Shown here piece by piece: positions 42,952 to 53,982 of a DNA stretch of 64,000 nt (positions within the stretch are counted from its first letter, which is position 1; the number at the start of each line of letters is the position of its first letter). Below the pieces are notes generated by a model, which did no database searches, was not told the DNA's origin, and worked only from the letters and a program-made list of their open reading frames with translations. Source of the DNA: Earliella scabrosa (Eukaryota > Basidiomycota > Agaricomycetes > Polyporales > Polyporaceae). The translations under genes were made by a program, and so were the position numbers. The DNA lies in assembly GCA_022605405.1 (NCBI GenBank), contig JABYQQ010000011.1, positions 558,001-622,000 on the forward strand. The letters run 5' to 3'.

Positions 42952-45396
42952 CGCGCCTGTTGATGCGCGCCAGTGCGCGTTCAGCTTGGCTCAGATAGGC
43001 AGCGCAGAGGACAAGCGATATGCAGGGGGAGGATGGGCAGAGATCGAGGGTAAGCGGGTCCAGTGGAAGGTGTAAGGACGATGCGCTCGCAGTATCTAGA
43101 TCTAGCGCGTCAGTTGAGCGCTATTTTTGGCTCAGGACTGCGAGGACCCTTGCTTTCCCCACCGCCTCACATTTACGTCCGCATGAGGCACGTTGACGAT
43201 GGCGTTCGAGAGCGTATTCATCCTGTTCTAGTCAGGAATATCAGTTCATATGCACAAAAATTCAGTGGTGCGATTGAAGCTTGTATCGGTCTGATACAAC
43301 TGGGCGGTACAGAAAAGAACGTTCGAAGGACGCGAAGCACGAGTGAAAATATGTTCAAGTGCGGATCTCAAGGTGCTTCCAGGCACCGCTCGCGGCAGAA
43401 GACCTCGAGCGAGGGCCTGGATGCGGGGAGAAAAATTGAATTGGAGTACTGCGTACGTGTTACGTCGTGACGACATCAGGAAGACACCATGAAGGAAGTG
43501 GGCATAGGTACTGCGTGTGACGGACTATGTATCAGGGAAAGACAAGCCGCAGTTTGTCGTAGAACCGTGGGACGGCCTACATGCTTGTAGGTCGCACTAG
43601 GGGATCTGCATGTGAAGGTGCAAGGCATTAATGAAACGGTATCTATAACGAGGAGAGAGGAGCACTTACCGGCTGCGCTCACGTTGCGCAGCGCACAATC
43701 TGCATGCCGAACGCGACACTTGGCGGCCGGCGTGTCAGGCGTGTTGCGGAAACTGATCACCATGGCGTCTATATCTTCGCCAATCGTCCTGCATGAATCG
43801 GAACCCTCATTGCCCCCTGCGTCGATGTCCTTCGGAGACATTAAGCCGTTCTTCACCATCGCTTTGCGGCGCACATGGCTGCAGCGTACCCGCACCCGCA
43901 AACTAGGGTTCACTGTAACGAGTGAAGCAGGGAGATCGGGGAGTCGACGGGGCTTCTCACGGCGGCGCGATACTGTTAGGGCCTCCTTCGGACGTAGTGC
44001 TGTCTTCCTCGTCGGCAATCTCGTCGGTATCTGAGGTCAATGAACTTGTATACAGCTTCATCGAGTTCACTGGCACCGAACGGTTAAAGAGTCTGGCATG
44101 GGGCCTGGCGGAATGACAGTTGTTCGTCATGCACAGCGGCTACGGCAAACGCATCGTTCCCGTGCTTTGTAGGAGAGTGTGGATGGTCTGGACGAACGTT
44201 CTGATACACGATTCATCGCGGTCTCGGAGGACGTTTGCTACGACTCGGATGACGAAGATTGACCGAGAGGTCCACCTGCGGCAGAGCAGGGTATATTTCC
44301 ACAATCACGAGGGAATCGGGATATTATCGCATTGAGTGGAGAAGTACGGAGAGAGGCATGAGTACGTACATGATGGGGCCCGACAGCTCCAGCCAGGGCT
44401 CGAGGACCGCGATCTGAGAGGCGCAACGCGAGTTCCTGCGGGGGTTTCCGATCGATTGTGTGCATTCGGGAGGGGATGGCGGCGCATAAAATAGCTCGTG
44501 GCGCAGAGATGTATACGAGACCTTGGGTGTCCAGTGTTGATGACGGCGAGGTGAAAGATGGAGATATATAGACATTCCAGACGTGGTAATGAGTGGACAC
44601 TGGAGGAAAGGGAGCTGGCTTGCGGCCACTCGTCGCCTCTGTTCATTTCCCACGCGTCCCGATATGGTCGTCTATTTCGACTGAGGACAACATATAGTAC
44701 GGATTTTGCGGCCCGAAGAGCTTGTACATGTTTGTCAGAGCAAATCGCGTCCTATAGTGTACGCTCGCTTCGCTCAACCGGAAAGTCAAGCGCAGCAGTG
44801 GAGGGAGGAATTTCGGTACTAGGGCGAGCGCAAGTCGACTTCACTGAAGACTTGCACGCTATCAAGACGGCGACGGCACCGCTCGCGGGGACACCTCCAT
44901 CTCCTTATCATATGCACTTCTGGCAATAAGTTGTAACGTTAACGCTGTCCAGCTAAGACGCTGTGGTTCGGCGTCATTATTGCTGGTTCTCACTGCTCAA
45001 GCCGAGGGTCTGCTCGACAATATGGTGTTCGACCCTTGAACCGAGACGATCGCGTTCAAGGACACGCTTTCGAAGTTTCCGTTTCCATACACCCCACGGC
45101 CGCAGTTTTGGGAGAGATTTGGGGGCTCTCGAAGTAGATCGCAGTTGACGCAATCGTCAATTTGGGTCTGGCCCGGTGGGCATTCTAGAAGGCGTTGTGG
45201 ACGGCAGAGGCGAGCCCGAGGACAAGCATATGTTAGATACGGCCTTGCAGTCAATATCAATGGCAGAGGGGAGAATAATAACTCTGTGTGACGCAACCCG
45301 TGGCGTTGTAGGCCCAGAGCGCGAGGTAGTAAGCAAGAGCGCATTATCCGGTTGGTTACGTAGACATCTTCGAGCAGGACTAGGCCGGACCCAGTA
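42952..45396. other. Region with fragmentary frames only
   Basis: Both strands have open frames up to 180 codons (for example 43476-44018 minus and 43612-44034 plus) that overlap each other in antisense. I cannot decide whether either is real. The minus frame has a CRVRHADC stretch. No domain is recognised. Confidence 0.3.
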
Positions 45397-45605
45397 GCTT
45401 CAAGATTGTTGCATGGCGTGCTCGCACCCGTGCCAACGTCCGGAACATCTCGTCGCACTGTTGGCGAAGTTCCTGGTGTTGAATCCTACTGTACCCTGTT
45501 CTATCCTTCCGTAGTATTGCCTCGCGTGGGTATCGGTATTGAAATTCAATGACGTGTCCAGGTCCGCCTGAAGGGCCAGTGATATAGGACTACAACAATA
45601 TTGTA
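45397..45605 (-). CDS. Possible exon downstream of the MYND gene
   Basis: After an acceptor-like TTGTAG a frame of about 65 codons runs to a TAG. It encodes a plausible globular or helical piece (YPREAILRKDRTGYSRIQ, then ELRQQCDEMFRTLARVRA, ending ILKLLGPA). It may be the last exon of an alternative transcript of the MYND gene, using a donor before that gene's stop, or part of another gene. I do not recognise it. Confidence 0.3.
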
Positions 45606-45637
45606 CAGAGTGAGTATACATAAGCATGACGATGAAG

Positions 45638-46485
45638 CTAGTGATGGTGGACGAAGAACTCGCGTATGTCCATCACATCGTGTTCGGTAAAATCCACATA
45701 ATCGAAACGAGCATGATTCACCATCTTGAGCACCAGCACCGTTCCTGGCCAAGGGCGCGGCACAGGCTGTACACCCTTGGTCAACGAGCCTATGGCACGA
45801 TTGGGGAAGCTGTTCGTGCGATACGACTCCAGACAGTAGTACATGTGGAAGGGAGATTTGAGAAAGCGCATGCCTTGACCGAACTGTATCAGTGTACGAG
45901 CACAAGGGTGAGGGAAGTACTCTTCTAGGGCTGGGACGAGGTGCCCCGACCGTGCCCCTGTCGTGGGTCTCGTGAGGCGAACTTGGACGAATTGCGGGTG
46001 CTCTTCCCAACGCGATGAGGATAGAAGGCGTATCTGCATGACGATGGACACTTACCAATGGCGGGATGCGCTAGCAACGCGGTGATGGTGCATACGGTCT
46101 CCTCCGGGTTGGCCCCGTCTTCACGCTCTGGCTTCAGCAGCATCGCCAACAGCTTCTCCGACTTCCGGAGAGCGTCAGCCTGAACAAGGGCCTCTTCCCA
46201 AGTTCGTCGTAGCGTCGGGGAACAGCACTGGCTGTGAAGAGGCCAGTCCTACAGAGTTGTCAGTATTGGATAACAACAGGAGCGGTGAATTGCAATGCGT
46301 ACCGTCAGAAAGTGAAGCGGACCACAGTAAGATGGCCCCGTGTCACATAGGGCGCATGAAAATAAGGAGGGGATCCCACAGACTGTGCATCGCGGGACAG
46401 GTATCATGCGCAGCGCAGTGATGGGATTAGGATGGCGGGGTAGTATGGTGGTGGTGTCGACAACAGTGCTGACAACGGTGGCCAT
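45638..46485 (-). CDS. MYND-type zinc-finger protein
   Basis: Model: exons 46303-46485, 46056-46248 and 45638-45981 on the minus strand, phases 0 and 1, 239 residues. Residues about 35-75 form a MYND finger assembled across intron 1: CTVCG, then CALCDTGPSYC, then H at the fifth ligand place (PLH), followed by DWPLHSQCC. Canonical MYND has Cys at that place; His can also bind zinc. The C-terminal part matches a basidiomycete MYND family I recall: VRLTRPTTG, MYYCLESYRTNSFPNRAIG, then PRPWPGTVLVLKM and YVDFTEHDVMDIREFF. MYND fingers bind proline-rich peptides in partner proteins. The role here is unknown. The start at 46485 is the first ATG downstream of an open but unlikely leader. Confidence 0.72.
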
Positions 46486-48065
46486 GGGGTATGACTGTTC
46501 ACGTGGCAGTCGTGATGGGCAGGATTTGGTGCGGGAGATGTGGCACGCAGTGCAACTGACGAGCAGTGTTAATCGTAGGATGGCGGAAGAGGGGCAGGGA
46601 GGACGCACGTTGGGAGAATATCTCCATGCAGGCAGCATCGATAGCTGGAGGGTATATGGCATATCTGATAATTCTACACCCTAAAAAACCAATATTATCA
46701 TTAATTTGGGCTCTGGGGATGATGAATTTTACTCACCATTGAGCACGTTTGGCTCCTCATGCCAGCATAGGGTGTCCGATGTCGTGCTCAACTATTGCAT
46801 TGTATACATAACACCCAGTGGGGAGAGGTTACGTTTCCAAGATTTATTGCTGAACGGGATAATCTCCGTTAACGCGTCATTGAAATGTGCTGATAATGTA
46901 AGTCCCAATGACTGACTTACTCTACACCCAATCAGAGGTCCCTCCCTGGTTAACATCGAGGTCGCCGATCGACTTCCACCTCGTTGCATACTTGAAGCGG
47001 CTCAGAGTGAGTCCTGACTCCGCTTGAGGACGGTTTTGGCTATATACCACACATTCCACAGGCTCTGTTGCGGGACAACAGACAACGTCATGAATGCACG
47101 AGGGCGTGCGGGCGTACCAGACACTGAGCTCAGAGATCAGGAAGCAAATGGCGCCTAAGTATGAACGTCAACACCAAATTTTCAGCTCCGATAGGAGAGG
47201 TCCGAGGGCGATGCACGCCGAGGATCTAGCCTCGAGCCAAGCGCCTCGGCTGCGCTCCGTCGGAGCGAGAGGAAACATTACACAGGATTGTCACTAGTGA
47301 CTGACTGTCGGTTCGATTGCTTGTATTACTACTAGTCATTCACGATGAATTCGGATTTAACCACCACATTGAGAACATAGTGTCATTCGATCTTCCCCAT
47401 AGGGCTGCGGACATGTACATTGTACGATGCAAGCGACAAGCGAAGCCCAATCCGATGCCATCGCTATGCGACCCCTAACAGGTCGCGCCGGAGTGCCCAT
47501 CCAGACGTCCTTCTCGCATAACGTCTTCAGGAAGACATTTTACACTTCTTCCGTGGTCTGTGCGATGAGTACTGAACTTCGCGAGCCGCTCGTAGTCGGC
47601 AGGGCGGCCATGAGCGGCGCGGCTGCATCATCCTGCGTCGTACAGGGCGATCGCGTGCGTCCCCATAAAGTCGTACTTCACAAGCTCTGTAGCGGCGTGA
47701 TCAGCCTCTGCCGCACCCCGCGCCGGACATGCCGCAGCGTCATACAGAATGAACTCACAGGAGAGGGGGACGAAGAAGCTCTGAGGTCAGGAGACCCGTC
47801 AGGACGCTGCATATCGCCGGGTAGGGCTGGGGAGGTTTGGGGTGACGTTGATCTCGTCAAGTAGAGAATTATTCTGATAGGGCCACCAACACCTAGAGAC
47901 TGTATCCGTCAGCACATACACGTCGTCGATGTATTCTGCCAACCGAGGGGCCCGGTAGAACGTCCATGAACGCAGTCTAATTGAGACGATGACGACACAA
48001 CTCTCCCAACCGGCTGCTGGCCAAGACGCGAACGATCTGCCATGCGACACGGCCGGAACGGACAA
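46486..48065. other. Region with no assigned gene
   Basis: Short frames on both strands, the longest being 145 codons on the plus strand at 47427-47864, without recognisable domains. No repeats were seen. Confidence 0.35.
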
Positions 48066-49071
48066 TCATCGGATGATCGTTGGACGTAGAGAGCCGTCGG
48101 CGTCGTCGGCGACTGCTGCTACGTGGTTTGAATGGCAGCACGAGGCCGCTTTTGAGCCTGGGCTTGGCTCGGGGCCTCCGGAACACGCCACTTCGGGGCT
48201 AAGTTCAACACGGAGGGTGCAGCAGGACCCGGGGCAGCATGGACAGTGGAACGGGGGCCTGGACATGCGTTCGCGCAGGCGCGGCAGGCGGGCGGAACAC
48301 ATTCCGAGGCTCTGAGAGGAGTCGGTCTTGAGTTCGCTGACAGTGGTGGTGAGGGCTCGGATGGCGTCACCCAACCCTTCGGCTTGCTGCTAGACTCGGG
48401 AGACCCTGGAACTCCCGCTCGTGGAGTTCATATTTGGCCTCTACAACTTGCGTCAGGAGCGACACGCGCTGGTCTATCTCTGGCAGCTCCCCCATGCCAC
48501 CTCCGTTGAGCGCGGACGAGGAGCGCAGCTGGTATTGTATGTCAAGGGAGGAGTTGGTGAGCGTGGGGATGGCCTCGCGGAGCATCGCTCTGTTCACTGC
48601 ATGAGCCTTGAGCAGCTGCTCGAGTGTGGTCACCATGAGGCGAAGATCGCCCTTCAACGCAAAGATGTTGTTCTTCACGACGTTGTCCCGGACTGCGAGA
48701 GACATGAGAGAGTCCAAGAGGGACGACGGGTGTAGATCTGAGTCTGGGGACACACGACGGGCCCTGCTCTTCCCCTGGTCGACTGGACGGTCTTGCGCTC
48801 GCACCGGACGTGGCTGCTCGTCCGCGTCTCGGGGTGCCCAATCGAAGAGCGAGAATGGGGACCGAGGCGGCCACGGGTGATTGCTGGACAACGGGCGACT
48901 GGAACTGCTTAGCCGTAGTTAGCGCTAGAAACATGGAGCTGGACTGACGGATGAAGGGCCGACGATAGGCGGGAAAACTGCTGGGAGAAGACGTATGGGA
49001 GCGGCCGCTGGATCTTCGGTATACTCCTGGTCAGCCGTGGAAGCTCCGCTAGCGTCGTTGCCGAACGTCAT
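48066..49071 (-). CDS. Coiled-coil protein, boundaries uncertain
   Basis: The minus strand from about 48917 to 48446 encodes a clearly protein-like sequence: a Pro/Arg-rich start (PWPPRSPFSLFDWAPRDAD), then helices with heptad spacing (LLDSLMSLAVRDNVVKNNIF, LKGDLRLMVTTLEQLLKAH, AMLREAIPTLTNSSLDIQYQL). A 56-nt intron (48390-48445, GTAGAG to TCTAG, phase 0) joins this to QQAEGLGDAIRALTTTVSEL, which continues the coiled coil. An upstream exon starting at the ATG at 49071 (MTFGNDASGASTADQEY) is likely, joined through an intron ending CGGCTAAG at 48918; its donor is not settled. The 3' end may lie anywhere near 48066-48370. No family is recognised. A structural or dimerising role follows from the coiled coil only. 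Confidence 0.45.
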
Positions 49072-49901
49072 ATCCAGCTCGGTATCTTGACCGGCGTGAC
49101 GGGACGGATGGCCGTCAATCTACGTCTGAGCACATTCCGATGAGATGTAAACAGATAAGCGTGATACAATATACAGGGTGGCCGTTTGACAAGTGATAGA
49201 GCCAGTCGAAAAGTTCGACCACAGACGAATGAACGCGAACAAGTGGAGATATGGGCAATCAACGAGATGGTATCCAACCCAATGCAATAAACCATGGATG
49301 CATCCAATCGGCGGGAGAAGAGTAAGTGCAAGCGGGCAGGAAAGTAGAGCATGCATCCAAAACCAAAAGAAGACATCGTGTCATGAATCAGTCAGCAGAG
49401 GCACATAAGTACGCTGGAATGGGAACGTACCGAGTACGGTCGCCTACGGCCGGGCTGCAGAGGAGCTCTTCGAGAGGAGATGCGCGGGTCTGTACCTGCA
49501 CACAAAGTTCCAAGCGTCGACGTTAGTACCCCGATAGAGTTGTGTCAATGAGACAAAGCCAGGACGAGACCAACGGACCTCGAGAGAGACATACAAGAAC
49601 GGCTGGCCCAATCATCTAGTTCCCTATCACCGACGAGACCGACAAAAACTGCTGACGGCGTTGTCAAGGAGTACGATGGAATCGCATCCGCACACCGTGA
49701 CATGCAAGGGACGGTCAAGAGAGAGGAAGGATTTGAACTGGATTTGAGACAGAGCAGAGACAGAGACAGCGGCGGGCAAGCGACGGGCGCTCGTCCCGTC
49801 GGCGCAAAGTTCAAACATCCCACGCTATACAGCACGTGACGAACTCGTCCGTCCGTCTAGTCTCTCCTCTCGAACGGACAACAGGCATTACTTATCCGCC
49901 C
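49072..49901. other. Divergent intergenic region
   Basis: Lies between the coiled-coil gene (minus) and the Gln-rich gene (plus). Short frames only. It should contain both promoters. Confidence 0.4.
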
Positions 49902-50001
49902 ATGTCCGATTCCGATGAGTACTTTGATGACGATCTCGTTCTTGATGATGAAGCTCGGGCTATACTCGACGCCGAGGAGAGCAAATGGTTAGGGCAGCGG
50001 C

Positions 50002-50056
<55 letters not shown>

Positions 50057-50660
50057 GCCACCCGCACCACCACACACGGCGGAGTTGACGCGTACGGCCC
50101 TTCGACGACCAATCGAGCCAGACGCTTTTGTTCCTGCAGCAAAGATACCAAGAACGATGCACGGGGCGGGATCGGATGCGCCAGGGGGTACGTCTTCTCG
50201 GGCGACATCTGCTGCTAGCCCTAGAGGTTCTCCTGTTGTTCCTGCTGCTCCCCCTCTTCCTCCTCTCCGTCCTCCCCATCCTCCTCATCGTCTCGTCCCT
50301 ACTCCTCACCCCTCCAAACCTCCTCCCGTTCTCGCAGGCTCGCGGAACAGGCGACCGCACTCTACACTCAGACAAATTCAGGCTGCCCTCGCCGAGCCGA
50401 CCATCCAGAAAGCATCCTCTGCTGGAGTCACGCCACCACGGCCAGATACGACACCCTCTCCTAGTACCATCGATCGACCAGGAAGTGTGGGTGGTCTTTC
50501 GGGTCAAGCCAGTGCGTCGTCGGCAGCTCCACGGCAACCGCATCCGTTGCCCGCGCGCGAACGTGTCCCAGACAGGGATCTTGGAGCAGAAGTCGACGCG
50601 CTAAAAGCTGAGCTTCAGGAGGTGCGTCGTGTGGTGGACGAACTGAGACGCAGTGATTGA
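49902..50660 (+). CDS. Gln-rich protein with acidic N-terminus and C-terminal coiled coil
   Basis: A single open frame of 252 residues from the ATG in CCCATGTCCGAT. Residues 1-30 are acidic with aromatic and Leu positions (SDEYFDDDLVLDDEARAILD), reminiscent of N-terminal RPA-binding motifs of DNA-damage proteins such as ATRIP/Rad26 or FANCM/Mph1. A run of 19 Gln follows at about 35-53, then a long Pro/Ser-rich region. The last 25 residues form a predicted coiled coil (EVDALKAELQEVRRVVDEL). In ATRIP-type proteins a coiled coil also follows the acidic tip, but the large helical C-terminal part would be missing here. The protein may be a truncated relative or something unrelated; the resemblance is weak. 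Confidence 0.55.
50001..50057 (+). repeat. (CAA)n microsatellite encoding poly-Gln
   Basis: Eighteen CAA codons and one CAG in frame with the Gln-rich protein. Pure repeat tracts of this kind are length-variable. Antisense frames of poly-Val and poly-Cys here are artefacts. Confidence 0.95.
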
Positions 50661-52100
50661 GTGCAGTATCGGTGACGTGCGACAGGTGCGACGGCATACC
50701 AAGTGGCGGTGAGTCCATCGCTCCGGGCTAGCTGCTCAACGATACTGATGCTAGCATCTGGACTGTAGGGCCTCATTCTCTCAGGTCGCGCCGATCCAGC
50801 AAGTCGAGGTTTCCTTGTATGATGCCCGAGCGTGAGTGCGAGTCCTGACCCTAGTAGGGCTGCTATCGGTGCGTACAACCGTTGTCCCTGCAAGATCGGG
50901 ACATCCTGACAATGATTCAATGCAGACTTCTCTGTCTCCTTTCTTGACGCAGCTAATGGCAAGTTCCTGTCACGCAGTGACCTGGTGCATGCTGTGGTGA
51001 GCTCAACGTTCTCGATCTACTTCTTCTCGCATTGATGATGAACTCGCCTCTCTAGAAGCTCATGTTGGTGTTTCGTAGATCGTTGCCGCTGCGCCCTCGC
51101 GTATAGTATCGTGGATGTGTCGTCATACATTTAGTGCTACTGTGCAATCCACAGGTGTTCAACCGGTATCCGCGGAGGCCTATCTACGGATCACATTGCA
51201 CGGAGGGGTCTCACAGGCTTCGTGTATGTGGTAGTGTGCAGGCTTCCGCGTGGTATCCTAGTTTCCGCTATTGTTTGGTGATATTTCTTGCTAATGGAGA
51301 TTCCTCGTGTATTGCAGACCTGTGCGCGATTCCGGAGACCCAAGTATGACTCACAATCGGCCTCGACGTCTTCTACACCCTGCATCCGCACTACTAGGTG
51401 CGCGGAATAGCGGTCATGGAGACGAGTTCTACGACGCGTACGACCAGTGCCGTGAGCCCGTCAGCGCCCAACGTTCACGGCACGAACGATGACACAGATA
51501 TCGTGGACGGCGCGCAATCTCGGACGGACAGAACTGCGGTCTTCTGCGCTTCATCGGCAACGACGCACGTCAACGGGGGGTAGACTCCTAGTGTATGCCG
51601 CCATTGTGTGTTGACAGGATGTAGGTGGCGGTCCAACATTCTACAGAGGAGCAACGGCAAATCCGTGAGGCAGGTACGTTCAATAGTCTGACCATGTCAA
51701 CCCGAGCTCATCTCTGTAAAACCTTGTCTTTCTCGCTATCATACAGCCTCTGAGCTCGCTCCGAGAGACCCCTGCCAGTAAACATTTAGCGAGGGGTGGA
51801 ACCGTCGGACGATGAGTGTACTCATTGTCTAGTGAAGCGGGAGAAGGGGTAGACGTGCCGCGAGATCCACACGACACCAGTACTCAGCTACACTGCCCAT
51901 TAGCGATGGTCTAGTACTTACTCACAAAAGCGAGCGTAGAATATCGGGATCGTCTGCCTTGCAGTGGGGTACTGAACGTGTGTTCCGGTGACCTCGTCGC
52001 GTCCTCCGCTACGCTCATGAATGCTGTCGCCTTCTCATACAGAGCATCCAGAAGAGCTGCGGTCAGCAACAATACAATCCGACTGTGCGCACCTTGTCTT
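50661..52100. other. Gene-poor stretch
   Basis: Short frames only. A segment near 50931-50995 could encode an exon (FLDAANGKFLSRSDLVHAV followed by GTGAGC), but no partner exons were found. Confidence 0.3.
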
Positions 52101-52102
52101 TC

Positions 52103-52661
52103 TCTACATTAAGCTTGAGCACATCGACCACCACCACCTCCTAGTCCGCGTCGACGACGGACCCGGCTCATCCCGCCACATGACGTCGTCGCCGTCTCTT
52201 TTCCCCGTCGTTGCCTCTCGCCTACTCGCTCTCCTCGATAACGATATTGGAGCACTTCGGGTAGAAATACCGGTTGTCGAGCGGGAGCGCAGCGAAGTCG
52301 TCGATCCGCTCCTAGCTGTGCGGGGAGATGTCGAAGCATCACCAGTACTCGTGATATTGAGCGAGTTCTGGTAGAGGGACGGGAACTCTGCGCCTGGCTA
52401 TTGAACAAATGGGTTGAACAGGACGAACGGATCCGGAGGGCAAGTCAGATCGACCGCACCAAAGAGGAAGAGCTTGCCACCGCCTGGTTGGGATGAGCGA
52501 ATAGAACACTTCGCGCATTCGAGCTGAGCATGAATGCGCGGCAGCTGGAGGCACCAGCATTCACAGCGTTGCGTACGGGAATTGTACGGGAATTGTACGG
52601 GAAGCGGACGCTCTGGCAGGGCGAGCACGTCGGGCACACGGAGCGTGATGTAGTGCGTCAA
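52103..52661 (-). CDS. Possible Ser/Arg-rich protein, one in-frame TAG
   Basis: On the minus strand one frame is open over about 185 codons apart from a single TAG near 52402. Before it: QRCECWCLQLPRI and QLECAKC, suggesting a Cys-pair zinc knuckle. After it: a strongly Ser/Thr/Arg-biased stretch (TSTGDASTSPRTARSGSTTS, SLSRRASRREATTGKRD). The TAG could be the 3' end of an intron (TTCAATAG), but no donor gave a consistent frame, so this may equally be a pseudogene. No family is recognised. Confidence 0.3.
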
Positions 52662-52679
52662 CGGGCAAGTTGTTCGAAG

Positions 52680-52830
52680 GTCTCATGGCTTAACGGATTA
52701 GTCGTATCTTTGTTTTGCTCGGAAGCGCCGAGCCGGGGTTCGACTCCCGGACGCTGTACCGCGGATCCATCTAGCGGACACATCCGCGAGACGATCATTC
52801 CCTTGCGTAATAATCGTCGCATTTCATATT
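52680..52830 (+). mobile_element. tRNA-related SINE-like element, copy 1
   Basis: TGGCTTAACGG at about 52686 fits the polymerase III A box, and GGTTCGACTCC at about 52738 fits the B box perfectly. The implied tRNA cannot fold properly (mismatch in the T stem, no acceptor stem), so it is not a working tRNA. About 30 bp after the B box lies a tail motif, GCGGACACATCCGCGAGACG continuing ATC..CCCTTGCG, that recurs in the same place in the second copy at 62 kb. Confidence 0.55.
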
Positions 52831-53227
52831 CAAACCCCGCCTCTCATATCCAAACCTCGCTCCCCTAAGTACCTGTGCAGCTCTTTGCACCTCTCCCGTT
52901 CGCGGCTCCCTCCTAGACTCCCATCCACATCTCCGTCCGTCAGTACACGCTACCCCTAAACAGACCTGCCAACAAGGTTAGTGCATCGTTCACGTCCCCA
53001 TTTTCATCGCATTCCCCACAGCATGTACGGACAACGGGAGGGACCGTGCAGCGATCCAAACCGTGTCAGAACCGCAAGATGTCGCCCCCAGTGTTAAGCA
53101 CGACGAATGCAGACCTTCTCCGTCTCTGAATCACGCCCGACCGGACCAGATTGCATCACCTCTGACCTACAACGCGACTCTGTGAGTACTGACGAAATCA
53201 CCGTTCCTCAGCCTCAATCCAATTAAG

Positions 53228-53982
53228 ATGCAGTCCGATGCATCCGCACACGACACATTGGTCAAGTACGTCACCATGCTCCTTTAGCCGGCTCCCTGAT
53301 TGACTGACTGCTATTAGGCGGCTGCGAGACTTCCAGGATTACGAATCCGAACACCCGTACCCGTGGTTCGCGTTGACACGCATCCCCTCGGATCATGTCT
53401 GGGAGAGAAAGACCACAGAGTACGCGGTACTCTCTGCGCGCGGAGTACTGCTCTCATTGTGGACGACTGGAACGGTGAAGTCCGCAAGAATGGAGGCAGG
53501 GTTCGGCGACACCGCGAATTCCTACATAACAATCCATCTCGACCGCGAGGAAGATCGCCGAGCTTTGGCTGCTATATACAACAGTGCTCTTGCCGGAGAA
53601 CCATACAACGAGCCTCTCAGGGGTCCTGTCTCCACGTTCGATGCCAACATTCATCATCACTGGGCGCGTGTAAGTCCCATTAACTCCATCAACGCGCTAG
53701 TTTATAACTAATCTGTCCCTCTCTCCATAGCTACCGCTTGCCGTCTACGACGCCACAGCTGCTTACAAAGACCGATCCGAAATGGTCCCCATCTATCCAC
53801 CCGTTGTCGAAGCCAGCGACATCGTGCTTGTCGAATCGGTCGCAGTTCGAATAGACGACATAAGGGGATGCCGCGTAGAATTTGTCGTCCAGCAGATTTC
53901 CATACTCCACACTACCAGAGCTCCTCCTAGTGTACCTCGCCCCGGGATCGTGCCCCGCGTACCTTTTCCATACGTTATGTGA
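53228..53982 (+). CDS. Small three-exon protein of unknown function
   Basis: Model: exons 53228-53265, 53318-53669 and 53731-53982, phases 2 and 0, 213 residues. Introns are 52 and 61 nt with GTACGT/TTAG and GTAAGT/ATAG ends. The protein starts MQSDASAHDTLVKRL and looks globular: RDFQDYESEHPYPWFALTRI, WERKTTEYAVLSARGVLLSL, RREDRRALAA-like helix (DREEDRRALAAIYNSAL), then IVLVESVAVRIDDIRGCRVE. No signal peptide, membrane segment or known motif is visible. All exons are clean, so it is probably a live gene. Upstream short frames at 53024-53160 may be leader sequence. Confidence 0.65.

Noticed and set aside
49892..50543. Poly-Cys, poly-Val and Leu-rich frames opposite the (CAA)n tract
   Set aside because: Antisense and out-of-frame products of a trinucleotide microsatellite.
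52680..52770. Functional tRNA gene
   Set aside because: A and B boxes fit, but there is no acceptor-stem pairing and the T stem has a mismatch; better explained as a tRNA-derived SINE.
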